Notes: generated from the letters alone by a model not told the origin. 25,184 nucleotides of DNA from an uncultured Lachnospiraceae bacterium (GCA_910584695.1 CAJUBR010000038.1:1-25184); one strand, 5' to 3'; counted from the stretch's first letter, positions 14,978 through 23,048 are shown. Numbers and translations: made by a program.

Positions 14978-16552
14978 ATGCAGAACATCTTGATAATTGA
15001 GACAATCTGGAAAATGAGCCTGCAGGCGGGACTTATGATACCGTTGGTTATTCTATGCTCTTTTTTATTGAGGAGGCAGTCCAAACAATATAGTTATGTT
15101 CTGTGGATGCTGGTAATTTTACGTCTGCTGTTACCCGTTTTTATGGAAAGCCCAGTGGCAGTAAATGGGATAGTGACAGGGAAATTGCGGCAGATGGAAC
15201 AACATATTTATGCAGGACAAAACACTCTTCCTATGGAAAAATGGTCGGATAAGAGAAGAGCAGATGGGAATCAAAACGCCGATGACGCAGAAGATGCACA
15301 AAATGCAAAGGAATTAAGGAAACAATTTCGGGACAATAGATTGACAGAGATAGATCAATCAGAAAGTAACGGATTGATTCTGGCGGAACCGTCAAAGGAG
15401 GATGTTTTATGTCAGTATGATTTGGGTCACATAAAGGGATTTTTGGCTGATATCTGGCTGGCAGGAACAGCGATAGCTGTTTTGTATTTTTTCTTTCAGT
15501 ATAGGAAGGTAAAACGGCAGGTTGCTTTGGCAGTCAGGAAGGATGAAAACGTGTGGCTTTGTGACCGGATTCCAACGCCTTTTGTAATGGGACTTTTTCG
15601 CCCAAGAATCTATATTCCTTTTCATTTAGATAAACAGGAGGAGTATTGTATTTTAGAACATGAGAGGATGCATATCCGCCATGGTGATCATCTGGTACGA
15701 CTGCTGGGAATGCTTGCGGTCTGCCTGCACTGGTGGAATCCTTTGGTCTGGCTGGCTGTCAGAAGGCTGAATCAGGATATGGAAATGTATTGTGATGAGG
15801 CAGTAGTGGCGGGAAAGAGTGTAGATAAGAAGAAGCAATATATGAAGGTTTTATTGCATTTTGCAGTGAAAAGGCAGCCGTATATAGGTGTGGCAGCATT
15901 TGGAGAGAGCCATACCGAAAAAAGAGTAATGCATTTATTGCTAAACAGGCACACAGACAGGAGAGTGACAGCATTGGTAACGGTTGCAGCGGTACTATTA
16001 TGTATGGGTGCATTTACGGTACAGGGCAAAGCGGACGGAATATACGCTACACATGGACCGGACACAGGAACAGAAGAAAGCAGTACAGAAGTCCCTCCGG
16101 ATTCCATGGAGAAAGCGGGTATGGAAAAATCATCCACTGAGGAGGGAATTTCAGCAAAGTTTGAAAATGATAACATGGAACTAATCTGGGGTGTCACGAA
16201 AGAACAGGCAGCAAAATGGCTGAAGGAATTTATCAATGCACTGAAAACGGATGACAGGCAGTGGACTGCCCGGCATTTTGAATACCCTTGTGTTTTGTCG
16301 GTGGACGGCAGAAAAGTCCGGCTGGAGAATGCTTCCGATCTGCTATTGTGTTACGATGATATTTTTACAGAAGAATTTGTGGGACAGATTCCGGACTGGG
16401 CAGATAACGGGCTTTGGTCAAACTGGCAGGGGATTTCGCTGGGAAACGGAAATGTCTGGTTTGAAGTGAAAAATGAAGAATGGATGATACGTGCACTTAT
16501 GGATGAGAAGAATGGACTGGAAGTGCGTCCGGTAACATCCTCAAAACAGTAG
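14978..16552 (+). CDS. BlaR1-like M56 membrane metalloprotease with a non-penicillin sensor domain
   Basis: This 524-aa protein has membrane segments at about 14-32, 40-57, 154-174 and 342-360. The zinc-protease motif is EHERMHIRHGDH (H228, E229, H232), followed by the downstream acidic motif DMEMYCDEAV (about 267-276) typical of M56 peptidases. In BlaR1 and MecR1 an outer transpeptidase-like domain binds beta-lactam. Here the C-terminal outer part (about 365-524) is only about 160 residues, lacks SxxK/KTG motifs and looks NTF2-like (KEFINALKTDDRQWTARHF), so another ligand is sensed. An unusual charged insert (about 85-145) lies between TM2 and TM3. ATG 14978 follows AAGGAG. It is probably the signal-transducing protease that removes the adjacent repressor. 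Confidence 0.88.
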   Translation: MQNILIIETIWKMSLQAGLMIPLVILCSFLLRRQSKQYSYVLWMLVILRLLLPVFMESPVAVNGIVTGKLRQMEQHIYAGQNTLPMEKWSDKRRADGNQNADDAEDAQNAKELRKQFRDNRLTEIDQSESNGLILAEPSKEDVLCQYDLGHIKGFLADIWLAGTAIAVLYFFFQYRKVKRQVALAVRKDENVWLCDRIPTPFVMGLFRPRIYIPFHLDKQEEYCILEHERMHIRHGDHLVRLLGMLAVCLHWWNPLVWLAVRRLNQDMEMYCDEAVVAGKSVDKKKQYMKVLLHFAVKRQPYIGVAAFGESHTEKRVMHLLLNRHTDRRVTALVTVAAVLLCMGAFTVQGKADGIYATHGPDTGTEESSTEVPPDSMEKAGMEKSSTEEGISAKFENDNMELIWGVTKEQAAKWLKEFINALKTDDRQWTARHFEYPCVLSVDGRKVRLENASDLLLCYDDIFTEEFVGQIPDWADNGLWSNWQGISLGNGNVWFEVKNEEWMIRALMDEKNGLEVRPVTSSKQ

Positions 16553-16576
16553 ATATATTGTAAAGGAGAGATTGTG

Positions 16577-17269
16577 ATGAAAAAAAGGATGACTATCATA
16601 TATATAACAATGCTGATTTGCGGACTTTTTGCATGTGGAAAGCCTGCCGGAAAGGAGAATACTGATACAGGGACGACAACAGAAAACACAGAGGATATGG
16701 CGAAGACAGCCGCTGCTGAGAGAGATACAGAAGAAGGAACTTCAGCGACGGAAGGTACTGGCAAAGAGACCACAGAGCAGGCGGAAAAGGAGTTCGATGC
16801 AGATACTGTAGAGAATAAGGAGAGCGGTGCAGCAGATAAAAAGGCCATTACCGCATCTGTAGACAGTGAGGATGGCAGTACTGCGGATAAAGAGCCAAAG
16901 GATGACTCAGATAACAGTTATTTTGGAACATGGAAGGTAACCGCATATTACATGCCGGGGGTATCTGCCATGTCAGCAGAGGATGCGGAAGGTTATATGG
17001 GTAAGATTTGTGAGTATTTGGCCGATGTTTTTGATGGAGATGGTGAAGTAACGCAGGTGCCGGTCTATCAGGAGTTTACGGAAACAGAAGCAGACTTTTC
17101 TGCAAATTATCGGGGTGCCACATTTGAATCGGTTGGAATTGCCGGAGATTTAGTAAAGCAGGTGAATGTAAGCAATTCTTATGCTTTTGGATGCAGTTTT
17201 TATGTAAAGGATGCAAGTACCATTTTAATTTGTCAGGATGGTGTGTTTTTTGAGGCGGTGAAGCAATAG
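16577..17269 (+). CDS. Lipoprotein with Thr/Glu-rich linker and lipocalin-like domain
   Basis: This 230-aa protein has a lipoprotein signal (MKKRMTIIYITMLICG..LFAC, lipid-modified Cys near 20) and is anchored on the outer face of the membrane. A long low-complexity Thr/Glu/Lys/Ala linker covers about 22-112. A compact C-terminal domain follows, beginning YFGTWKVTAYYMPGVSAMS and ending in DGVFFEAVKQ. GTWKVT followed by short strands suggests a small lipocalin-like beta fold, though the family is uncertain. The ATG at 16577 has AAAGGAG 8 bases upstream. It follows the BlaR1-like gene by 24 bases and is probably in the same operon, perhaps as co-sensor or as the protective output. Confidence 0.8.
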   Translation: MKKRMTIIYITMLICGLFACGKPAGKENTDTGTTTENTEDMAKTAAAERDTEEGTSATEGTGKETTEQAEKEFDADTVENKESGAADKKAITASVDSEDGSTADKEPKDDSDNSYFGTWKVTAYYMPGVSAMSAEDAEGYMGKICEYLADVFDGDGEVTQVPVYQEFTETEADFSANYRGATFESVGIAGDLVKQVNVSNSYAFGCSFYVKDASTILICQDGVFFEAVKQ

Positions 17270-17278
17270 GAGATATTT

Positions 17279-17599
17279 ATGAAGCTATTATTTTTATGTA
17301 GCCAGAATAAACGAAGGAGTTTGATGGCCGAAAAGTTATTGGATGGCTATAAGGGCTGTCAGGCAAAGTCCGCAGGTACGGAACATAATTCGAGGATTAA
17401 GGTTACGGAAGGCTTATTAAGATGGGCAGACATTATATTTTGTATGGAAAAGAAACATATCAGAAGAATAAGAGGAAAATATTCTGATGCATTAAGTGGT
17501 AAGAAAGTGATATGTCTGAATATTGATGATGATTACGAGTATATGGATAGTGAGCTGTGCGCCATATTGGAAAGCAGTATTGATGAGTATCTGACTTAA
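17279..17599 (+). CDS. Low-molecular-weight tyrosine phosphatase-like protein (COG4551 type)
   Basis: This 106-aa protein begins MKLLFLCSQNKRRSLMAEKL, which carries the CX5R(S) phosphatase loop (C7, R13) at the end of the first strand as in low-molecular-weight protein tyrosine phosphatases. It is shorter than the usual 150 residues. The general-acid Asp near the C terminus is not obvious; IDDDYEYMD is the best candidate. This pattern fits the compact 'predicted protein tyrosine phosphatase' family COG4551. The ribosome binding site AGGAG overlaps the stop of the lipoprotein gene, so it is the last gene of the BlaI/BlaR1-like operon. The substrate is unknown. Confidence 0.8.
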   Translation: MKLLFLCSQNKRRSLMAEKLLDGYKGCQAKSAGTEHNSRIKVTEGLLRWADIIFCMEKKHIRRIRGKYSDALSGKKVICLNIDDDYEYMDSELCAILESSIDEYLT

Positions 17600-17636
17600 A
17601 AGATAAGATATAAAAGCATATGAATAGACTCAAATT

Positions 17637-17888
17637 TGTCTGCTCGTTATAAACTTTGCAGAAAATGACGTACTGGTTAATGATGTCATCTGTATCACTT
17701 TCATAGATTACTTTGGATTTAACCTCAATATCTATATCCACACCCTTGAAAAATTCCTTTGACAATAGCAACCTATCGGGTTTTTTGCCCTTATTGCCTG
17801 TAAATATCACATACAGTTCGGGTTTGGGCATTCTGACTTTTCTGCTTTTATAATAGTCTTGGCTGGTACGCTGAAAATATTCGTGATC
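17637..17888 (-). pseudogene. Remnant of an Rpn-family PD-(D/E)XK nuclease/transposase
   Basis: On the minus strand the frame reads PKPELYVIFTGNKGKKPDR, then IDIEVKSKVIYESDTDDIINQYV and KVYNEQ. This is the pattern of the C-terminal half of Rpn (recombination-promoting nuclease) proteins as I know them. It lacks the catalytic N-terminal half and breaks off after NEQ, so both ends are missing. The longer minus-strand frame that continues to 17460 runs antisense across the phosphatase-like gene and is not real. It is the only recognisable content of the 17600-17960 gap. Confidence 0.6.
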
Positions 17889-17964
17889 GTCACATCTGTA
17901 AGGGAACCCTCTGTCGCTGTGGTGTCCTCTGGGTGGAGCGTTTTATATAGCTTCAATGAATAGA

Positions 17965-18001
17965 AAAAGGGGGTGCAAAGATTCTTTGCACCCTTTTTTT
18001 G
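17965..18001. terminator. Strong bidirectional rho-independent terminator
   Basis: A perfect 10-bp stem (GGGTGCAAAG 17971-17980, CTTTGCACCC 17984-17993) with an ATT loop is followed by a T-run and preceded by an A-run (GAAAAAGG), so it can act on both strands. It isolates the upstream region from the Xre genes. Confidence 0.85.
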
Positions 18002-18106
18002 CTGTGTGTAAAGAAAGTTTGCTGGACTTTTTTCTTTGGGTTGTTACATAATGGGACTATGACATTGCAATGGATATAATCACTTGTATAAGTAGGAGGA
18101 CTTAGA

Positions 18107-18859
18107 ATGAAGATAGGAGAGCGTATTTTCAATATAAGAAAAGGACAGGACATGACACAGCAGGAGTTTGCTTCTGTTTTTTCCGTGACAAAGCGGAAAG
18201 TTTCTAATTGGGAAAAGGAAAAAAGTTATCCGGATCTGCAAATATTGGTAGATATGAGCGACCAGTTTGAGGTTTCTTTGGACCGCATGTTGAAGGATGA
18301 TGCAAAAATGGTTAAAAGGATTGACAAGGAGAGGAAATTTAGTAAATATGTGAAGCGGGGGGCGGTAATTTTAGGAGGCATTCTGATGGTTTTTTGTGTA
18401 ATCTGGAGTATTTTGTGGTATGATACAAAAAATGAGGTGGAAAAAAGGTTTCAAGACGGGGTAGAACAGTTTGGATTTCAGGATTATGTACCGGAAAAAG
18501 ATGAGGATATGTGGGCGGAATCTCAATATTCGCACAGGCTGGAAGAAGGTGGAGGAGTAACGTTTTTTCTTGGTCATTTAATGATGTCGGAATGGAATAA
18601 TATCCTTTATCTTGGATGCTATAATCAGATATTAAGGTGCAGGGTGCAGCGGGAGGATGATTTGCTGGAGATACAATGGTGTGGACCAGAAGCTGGTTCG
18701 GTGGAAATTTATATTTATGACGGGACGGGCAAGCATTGTATGGAAGAACAAGCGGCAAAAAAACTGTTAAGAGATGACGAACAGATGAAGCAGATTGATG
18801 ATAAGGCACATGAAATGTGTTCAGTATTATATATGGATTATAAGTGGCTGCGGGGATAA
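18107..18859 (+). CDS. Membrane-anchored Xre-family regulator, copy 1
   Basis: This 250-aa protein has an N-terminal Cro/C1-type HTH (about 1-60), a basic juxtamembrane stretch (about 69-84), one membrane segment (about 85-104) and a C-terminal domain of about 145 residues. The basic side precedes the membrane segment, so the HTH is inside and the C-terminal domain outside. The recognition helix reads SVTKRKVSNW rather than the common VTRQTVSNW found in copy 2, so DNA specificity may differ. The outer domain has five cysteines, including QILRCRVQ and HEMCSVL, both shared with copy 2. ATG 18107 follows AGGAGG. It is followed by a same-length duplicate and then by a thiol-redox gene set. A TATAAT lies at 18075-18080 without a clear -35 box. 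Confidence 0.88.
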   Translation: MKIGERIFNIRKGQDMTQQEFASVFSVTKRKVSNWEKEKSYPDLQILVDMSDQFEVSLDRMLKDDAKMVKRIDKERKFSKYVKRGAVILGGILMVFCVIWSILWYDTKNEVEKRFQDGVEQFGFQDYVPEKDEDMWAESQYSHRLEEGGGVTFFLGHLMMSEWNNILYLGCYNQILRCRVQREDDLLEIQWCGPEAGSVEIYIYDGTGKHCMEEQAAKKLLRDDEQMKQIDDKAHEMCSVLYMDYKWLRG

Positions 18860-18889
18860 TATGTCTCAGTGCAAGCAGGAGGACTTAGA

Positions 18890-19642
18890 ATGAAGATAGG
18901 AGAAAGCATTTTCAATATAAGAAAAGGGCATAAGATGACACAGCAGGAGTTTGCTTCTGTTTTTGCCGTAACAAGACAGACAGTTTCTAATTGGGAAAAG
19001 GAAAAAAGTTATCCGGATCTGCAAACCTTGGTAGATATGAGTGACCGGTTTGAGGTTTCTTTGGACAGCATGCTGAAAGATAATGTAGAAATGGTTAAAA
19101 GGATTGACAAGGAGAGGAAATTTAGTAAATATGTGAAGCGGGGGGCGGTAATTTTAGGAGGCATTCTGATGGTTTTTTGTGTAATCTGGAGTATTTTTTG
19201 GTATGATACAAAAAATGAGGCAGAAAAAAGGTTTCAAGACGGGCTCGAACAGTTTGGATTTCAGGATTATGTACCGGAAGAAGATGAGGATATGGAGGGA
19301 GAATATCAATATCCGTACAGGCTGGAAGAAGGCATAGGAGTAACGTATTTTTTGTATGATTTATCGATGTCGGGGTGGTATAATATTAATTATCTTGGAA
19401 ACTATAATCAGATATTAATGTGCAGGGTGCAGCGGGAGAATGATTTACTGGAGATAGAATGGAGCGGTAAAGAAGCTGATATGGTAACTATTTATACCTA
19501 TGACAGGACCGGCAGGCATCGCATGGCGGAACAGGAAGCAAAGAAACTGTTAAGGGATGACGAACAGATGAAGCGGATTGATAATAAGGTGCATGAAATG
19601 TGTTCGGTATTATATATGGATTATAAGTGGTATATACAATAA
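18890..19642 (+). CDS. Membrane-anchored Xre-family regulator, copy 2
   Basis: This 250-aa protein is a tandem duplicate of the preceding gene, offset by exactly 783 bases. The HTH has the canonical recognition helix AVTRQTVSNW. The linker and membrane segment are nearly identical to copy 1 (109 identical bases, 19089-19197), while the outer C-terminal domain has diverged. Only two outer cysteines remain (QILMCRVQ and HEMCSVL), both conserved in copy 1. ATG 18890 follows AGGAGG by 7 bases; the frame is open 7 codons further upstream. The stop codon is 18 bases before the earliest possible start of the TlpA-like gene, so it probably heads or belongs to that operon and may regulate it in response to an extracytoplasmic signal. 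Confidence 0.88.
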   Translation: MKIGESIFNIRKGHKMTQQEFASVFAVTRQTVSNWEKEKSYPDLQTLVDMSDRFEVSLDSMLKDNVEMVKRIDKERKFSKYVKRGAVILGGILMVFCVIWSIFWYDTKNEAEKRFQDGLEQFGFQDYVPEEDEDMEGEYQYPYRLEEGIGVTYFLYDLSMSGWYNINYLGNYNQILMCRVQRENDLLEIEWSGKEADMVTIYTYDRTGRHRMAEQEAKKLLRDDEQMKRIDNKVHEMCSVLYMDYKWYIQ

Positions 19643-19720
19643 TATAGAAAAGGAGCATGGATGATGAAGATAACAAAGGGTACAGACAGGATTTTGAAAT
19701 TATCCAAAGGAGAAAAAACA

Positions 19721-20317
19721 GTGTCGAAAGAAAAATTAACAGGTGTTTTGCTTGGTTTTTTGATGATGCTGACACTGGCGGGCTGCGGAAATGAGCGGAA
19801 GGATGCTGAAGAAAATAACAAGGTTTCTTCTGATTCGAAACAGGAAGAACAGACGGATTACCGCGAAGTTTTGGAGGGGGACAGTGCTCCTGATTTTACT
19901 GTGGAAATAGCAGGCGGAAGCAGCTTTACCCTTTTGGAACAAAAGGGTAAGGTAGTGCTGTTAAATTTCTGGGCAACCTGGTGTGGCCCTTGTGTAGGGG
20001 AAATGCCTGCATTTGAAAAACTTTACAATGAATATAGTCAGGAGGTGGCGATTCTTGCCATTAATTGTATGGAGGACAAGGATACTGTGAATCAGTTTAT
20101 TTCAGATAACAGTTACACATTTCCCATTGCTTATGATGTGGATGGAGCAGTGTCTAAGAAATATCCCTCTGATGGAATTCCGTATACTCTGATAATTGGA
20201 AAAGATGGAATGGTTCAAAAGATTTATCTGGGTGCTAAGGATGCCGACGCACAGTATGAAGCGTATAAAAATGCCATTGAGTCAGCGTTAGGAAAAGGCG
20301 GGGAACAAGCAGAATAA
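19721..20317 (+). CDS. TlpA/ResA-like thioredoxin-fold lipoprotein
   Basis: From GTG 19721 this is a 198-aa protein with a compact lipoprotein signal ending TLAGC (Cys22), a short charged linker and an AhpC/TSA-Redoxin-type thioredoxin domain (about 53-190). The active site is FWATWCGPC (C88, C91), with the cis-proline in GIPYTLIIG. It would be anchored outside the membrane and reduce disulfides there. The GTG has AAAGGAG 8 bases upstream and gives a normal signal peptide. In-frame ATGs at 19661 and 19664 also have an AGGAG site and would add about 20 basic residues. Downstream are a CXXC membrane peptide and a membrane polyferredoxin, which probably supply electrons. Two membrane-bound Xre regulators lie upstream. 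Confidence 0.92.
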   Translation: MSKEKLTGVLLGFLMMLTLAGCGNERKDAEENNKVSSDSKQEEQTDYREVLEGDSAPDFTVEIAGGSSFTLLEQKGKVVLLNFWATWCGPCVGEMPAFEKLYNEYSQEVAILAINCMEDKDTVNQFISDNSYTFPIAYDVDGAVSKKYPSDGIPYTLIIGKDGMVQKIYLGAKDADAQYEAYKNAIESALGKGGEQAE

Positions 20318-20337
20318 ATAAATTCAAGGAGCAGCAT

Positions 20338-20475
20338 ATGAAAGTGAAAATCATCAGGAAAGGCGTACTCATTGCAGCGATTGTACTTATTTTAATCGGT
20401 CTGAAACAGCAAGGTTTTAATGATATCAGGAATAAGGCAATCCGCATCTGTTATGAGTGTATAGGAATCGGATAA
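20338..20475 (+). CDS. CD1871A-like CXXC membrane peptide (45 aa)
   Basis: This 45-residue peptide starts at ATG 20338 with AAGGAG 7 bases upstream. It has a basic start, one membrane segment (about 9-21) and a C-terminal CYEC motif followed by IGIG. This matches the small 'CD1871A family CXXC motif-containing protein' of clostridia as I know it. Such peptides are easily missed because of size. Its TAA overlaps the ATG of the ferredoxin gene in TAATG, indicating translational coupling. The vicinal cysteines would sit at the membrane surface, in a position to relay electrons between the polyferredoxin and the TlpA-like lipoprotein. Confidence 0.8.
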   Translation: MKVKIIRKGVLIAAIVLILIGLKQQGFNDIRNKAIRICYECIGIG

Positions 20476-21275
20476 TGAAAAGAAGAAAACTGGTTCAGGT
20501 AATCTGTACCCTGCTGTATAACTGTAATTTGATAGGATTTGCCAACGGTAAAATTTATCAGGGAGATATAAAGGGAGTTTGTGTTCCCGGACTGAACTGC
20601 TATTCCTGCCCGGGAGCAGTGGGTTCGTGTCCTCTTGGAAGTCTGCAGACAGCACTGCTTTCATCAAAGTATAAGTTTCCGTACTACATATTAGGAATGT
20701 TATTGTTGTTTGGTGTAGTGCTGGGAAGGGTTGTTTGCGGATTTTTATGTCCTTTTGGATTAATTCAGGAATTGCTTTATAAAATTCCCACGAAAAAGTT
20801 TAAGAAGAATAAATGGACAAAAAAACTATCTATTTTAAAATATATTATTTTGCTTGTGTTTGTAATCGGAATTCCTTTGTTTTTTGCAGTGCCGGGATTC
20901 TGTAAATATATCTGTCCGGCCGGTACATTGGAGGGAGGAGTATTTCTGGTAGCAATGAATAAGCGGCTGCAGGCATTGATTGGCGGTCTGTTTTCATGGA
21001 AAATGGCAGTACTGGCAGTTGTAATAATTTCAGCAGTATTTATGTTTAGAAGTTTCTGCCGGTTTCTATGTCCATTAGGGGCATTTTACGGATTGTTTCA
21101 TAAGGTATCCATAGCGGGTATGAAGGTGGATGAAGAAAAATGTAATGGCTGCAACGCCTGTGTATCCCGTTGTAAATTAGATGTGAAACACGTTGGGGAC
21201 AGAGAGTGCATTCAGTGTGGAGAATGCATGGATTCCTGTAATAGATGTGCCTTGCATTTCAATCTGCGGAAATAA
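20475..21275 (+). CDS. Membrane polyferredoxin (NapH/YccM-like 4Fe-4S protein)
   Basis: This 266-aa protein has about four membrane segments and many cysteine motifs. They include CYSCPGAVGSCPLG near the N terminus, CGFLCPFG, CKYICPAG and CRFLCPLG at membrane borders, and two C-terminal 4Fe-4S ferredoxin clusters (CNGCNACVSRC and CIQCGECMDSC). This is the layout of NapH/MauN/NosR-type quinol or ferredoxin relays, which carry electrons through the membrane to outer reductases. Its ATG overlaps the TAA of the CXXC peptide; a longer frame from 20457 lacks a better site. With the peptide and the TlpA-like lipoprotein it probably forms an extracytoplasmic reducing pathway. Confidence 0.9.
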   Translation: MKRRKLVQVICTLLYNCNLIGFANGKIYQGDIKGVCVPGLNCYSCPGAVGSCPLGSLQTALLSSKYKFPYYILGMLLLFGVVLGRVVCGFLCPFGLIQELLYKIPTKKFKKNKWTKKLSILKYIILLVFVIGIPLFFAVPGFCKYICPAGTLEGGVFLVAMNKRLQALIGGLFSWKMAVLAVVIISAVFMFRSFCRFLCPLGAFYGLFHKVSIAGMKVDEEKCNGCNACVSRCKLDVKHVGDRECIQCGECMDSCNRCALHFNLRK

Positions 21276-21288
21276 AGAAAAAATACTA

Positions 21289-21317
21289 TTTCCCTAAAAA
21301 CAAAATTGATATATAAT
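21289..21317 (+). promoter_or_regulatory. Possible promoter of the zinc-ribbon gene
   Basis: A perfect TATAAT (21312-21317) lies 17 bases after a poor -35 box, TTTCCC (21289-21294). No terminator is visible between the ferredoxin gene and this point. Confidence 0.35.
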
Positions 21318-21356
21318 GAAGGAAAAGAATTCATTACAAAAGAGAGGAGAAGGGGA

Positions 21357-23048
21357 ATGTATGAGTGTCCGAATTGCGGAGGCAATTTAAAATTTGATAT
21401 TTCTTCCCAGCAGTTAGCCTGTGCATATTGTAATGCGGAGTTTGATCCGTATTCTGTGGAAAAGGAAAAGGATGCGGAGGAGAGTACCTCCTATGATGTT
21501 ACAATTTTTATCTGCCCTCAATGTGGTGGTGAGATTTACAGTACGGATAATACTGCAGCGGGATTTTGCAGTTTTTGCGGAGCGTCTACAATACTGACCA
21601 GCCGGCTTCAGAGGAAACAAAGACCGGGCTATATTATTCCATTTAAGAAAACCAAAGAGGATTGTAAGCAGGCATATTCCAAAATGATGAAGCATGCAAT
21701 TTTTGCACCTAAAGAGTTGAAGGATGCAAAACATATTGACAGCTTCCGAGGAATCTATATGCCGTATTGGATTTATGATATTATCCAGCAGGGAACTGTC
21801 CGCTTAAGGGGAAAACAGGAGAACAGGGAAGGAGACTATATTGTTACAAAACATTATAATCTGCAGATGGATTTGGATTTTTCTTATAAAGGAATGTCTT
21901 ATGATGCTTCCTCTTCTTTTGCGGATAATATCAGTAAAAGAATCGTCCCTTTTGATGTAAAAAATATGAAAGAGTTTACGCCTTCTTTTTTAAGCGGATT
22001 TTACGCTGATACTGCGGATGTGGAATCTGCTGTTTATGAAGAAGAGGCAGAATGGGATGCTGGTAATAGAACAATCAAATTTATAAAAAAATCTCCAAGA
22101 GTAAAGAAATATCAGATTCAAGATGAAGATAGTAAGATAGCAGACATGATAGATAATCGTTTTGATGGAAAAGGTTCTGCAATGTTTCCTGTATGGTTTC
22201 TGGCATACCGGAATAAAGACCGTGTTGCCTATGCAACCGTTAACGGACAGACGGGTAAGGTAGTGGCAGATCTGCCCGTGGATATCAAAAAATACCTGTT
22301 TGGGTCTTTTTTACTGGCAGTTCCAATCTTTTTTTTGTTAAATTTATTTCTTACACTGCGTCCGGCTGTTTTGCTGCCGCTGGTTTGTGTATTGTCTGCA
22401 CTGTCTATTATTCTTCATGCAATAGAAATGAAAGAGATTTCAATCAAAGAGCAGTATGGGGATGATATAGGTGCAAGGGAGGCACTTCGGAAAAAGAGAC
22501 AGAGAGAATGGATGGAGGCGGAAGCTGCCATGACATTAGAGGGTGTCCCTATGGAGAATAGTTTTCCGGAAAGAGGAGAACAGACAGGAAGAAGGGAAAA
22601 GAAAGAAGAAAAATATAGAGGAAAAGCAAAATCAGGTAAAAACAGGAAAGTATTTAGAAGTACAATGGGCAAAGTAGAAAATATGATAGGGATCAGTGCT
22701 ATGCTTATTCTGATAGGACCAATGCTGTTGTCATCCGTGGGTAGTTACATTTTAGTTCTGGCGGCATTAGTTATTTCTGTTATTGCATTTGCAAAAAGCA
22801 CTTCCTATGCCGGGCAGATTGCAGTAAAAAGGGGGATTTTTGGTTCCTTGTGGTCACTATTGGCAGTTTTGGTATCTGTTGTTATCTATGTGTGGAAGCC
22901 GGTAGCAGACTATTATTATTATGGTGCGACCATTCTTTCCCTGATTGCACTGTTTATTACTTTACTGGATTTGATCATAAACTATAATATATTAGCAACA
23001 AGAAAACTGCCGCAGTTTCATTATCAGGGGGGTGATGATCGTGGGTAA
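21357..23048 (+). CDS. Zinc-ribbon membrane protein
   Basis: This 563-aa protein begins with two zinc-ribbon modules: YECPNCGG with LACAYCN (Cys 4, 7, 22, 25) and FICPQCGG with FCSFCG (Cys 53, 56, 71, 74). A soluble region of about 220 residues follows, containing the Trp/Tyr-rich RGIYMPYWIYD. About five hydrophobic segments follow: two near 320-365, then three after a charged Arg/Lys/Glu-rich linker (about 390-445). It resembles a 'TFIIB-type zinc ribbon-containing protein' common in Firmicutes; its function is not established. The ATG at 21357 follows AGAGGAG; the upstream open frame from 21306 is not needed. Its end overlaps the start of the TPM protein gene, implying a joint role at the membrane. 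Confidence 0.85.
   Translation: MYECPNCGGNLKFDISSQQLACAYCNAEFDPYSVEKEKDAEESTSYDVTIFICPQCGGEIYSTDNTAAGFCSFCGASTILTSRLQRKQRPGYIIPFKKTKEDCKQAYSKMMKHAIFAPKELKDAKHIDSFRGIYMPYWIYDIIQQGTVRLRGKQENREGDYIVTKHYNLQMDLDFSYKGMSYDASSSFADNISKRIVPFDVKNMKEFTPSFLSGFYADTADVESAVYEEEAEWDAGNRTIKFIKKSPRVKKYQIQDEDSKIADMIDNRFDGKGSAMFPVWFLAYRNKDRVAYATVNGQTGKVVADLPVDIKKYLFGSFLLAVPIFFLLNLFLTLRPAVLLPLVCVLSALSIILHAIEMKEISIKEQYGDDIGAREALRKKRQREWMEAEAAMTLEGVPMENSFPERGEQTGRREKKEEKYRGKAKSGKNRKVFRSTMGKVENMIGISAMLILIGPMLLSSVGSYILVLAALVISVIAFAKSTSYAGQIAVKRGIFGSLWSLLAVLVSVVIYVWKPVADYYYYGATILSLIALFITLLDLIINYNILATRKLPQFHYQGGDDRG

Larger units (their letters stand above)
18107..19642 (+). repeat. Tandem gene duplication (783-base unit)
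   Basis: Start codons (18107, 18890) and stop codons (18859, 19642) are both 783 bases apart, so the copies are collinear with no net length change. Bases 18306-18414 and 19089-19197 are identical over 109 positions. Both copies keep the GGAGGACTTAGA leader. Differences cluster in the recognition helix and the outer domain. Confidence 0.85.

Noticed and set aside
15772..16236. Long minus-strand open frame (154 codons) within the BlaR1-like gene
   Set aside because: It is antisense to a clear M56 protease gene, has no ribosome binding site of note and a composition typical of a shadow frame.
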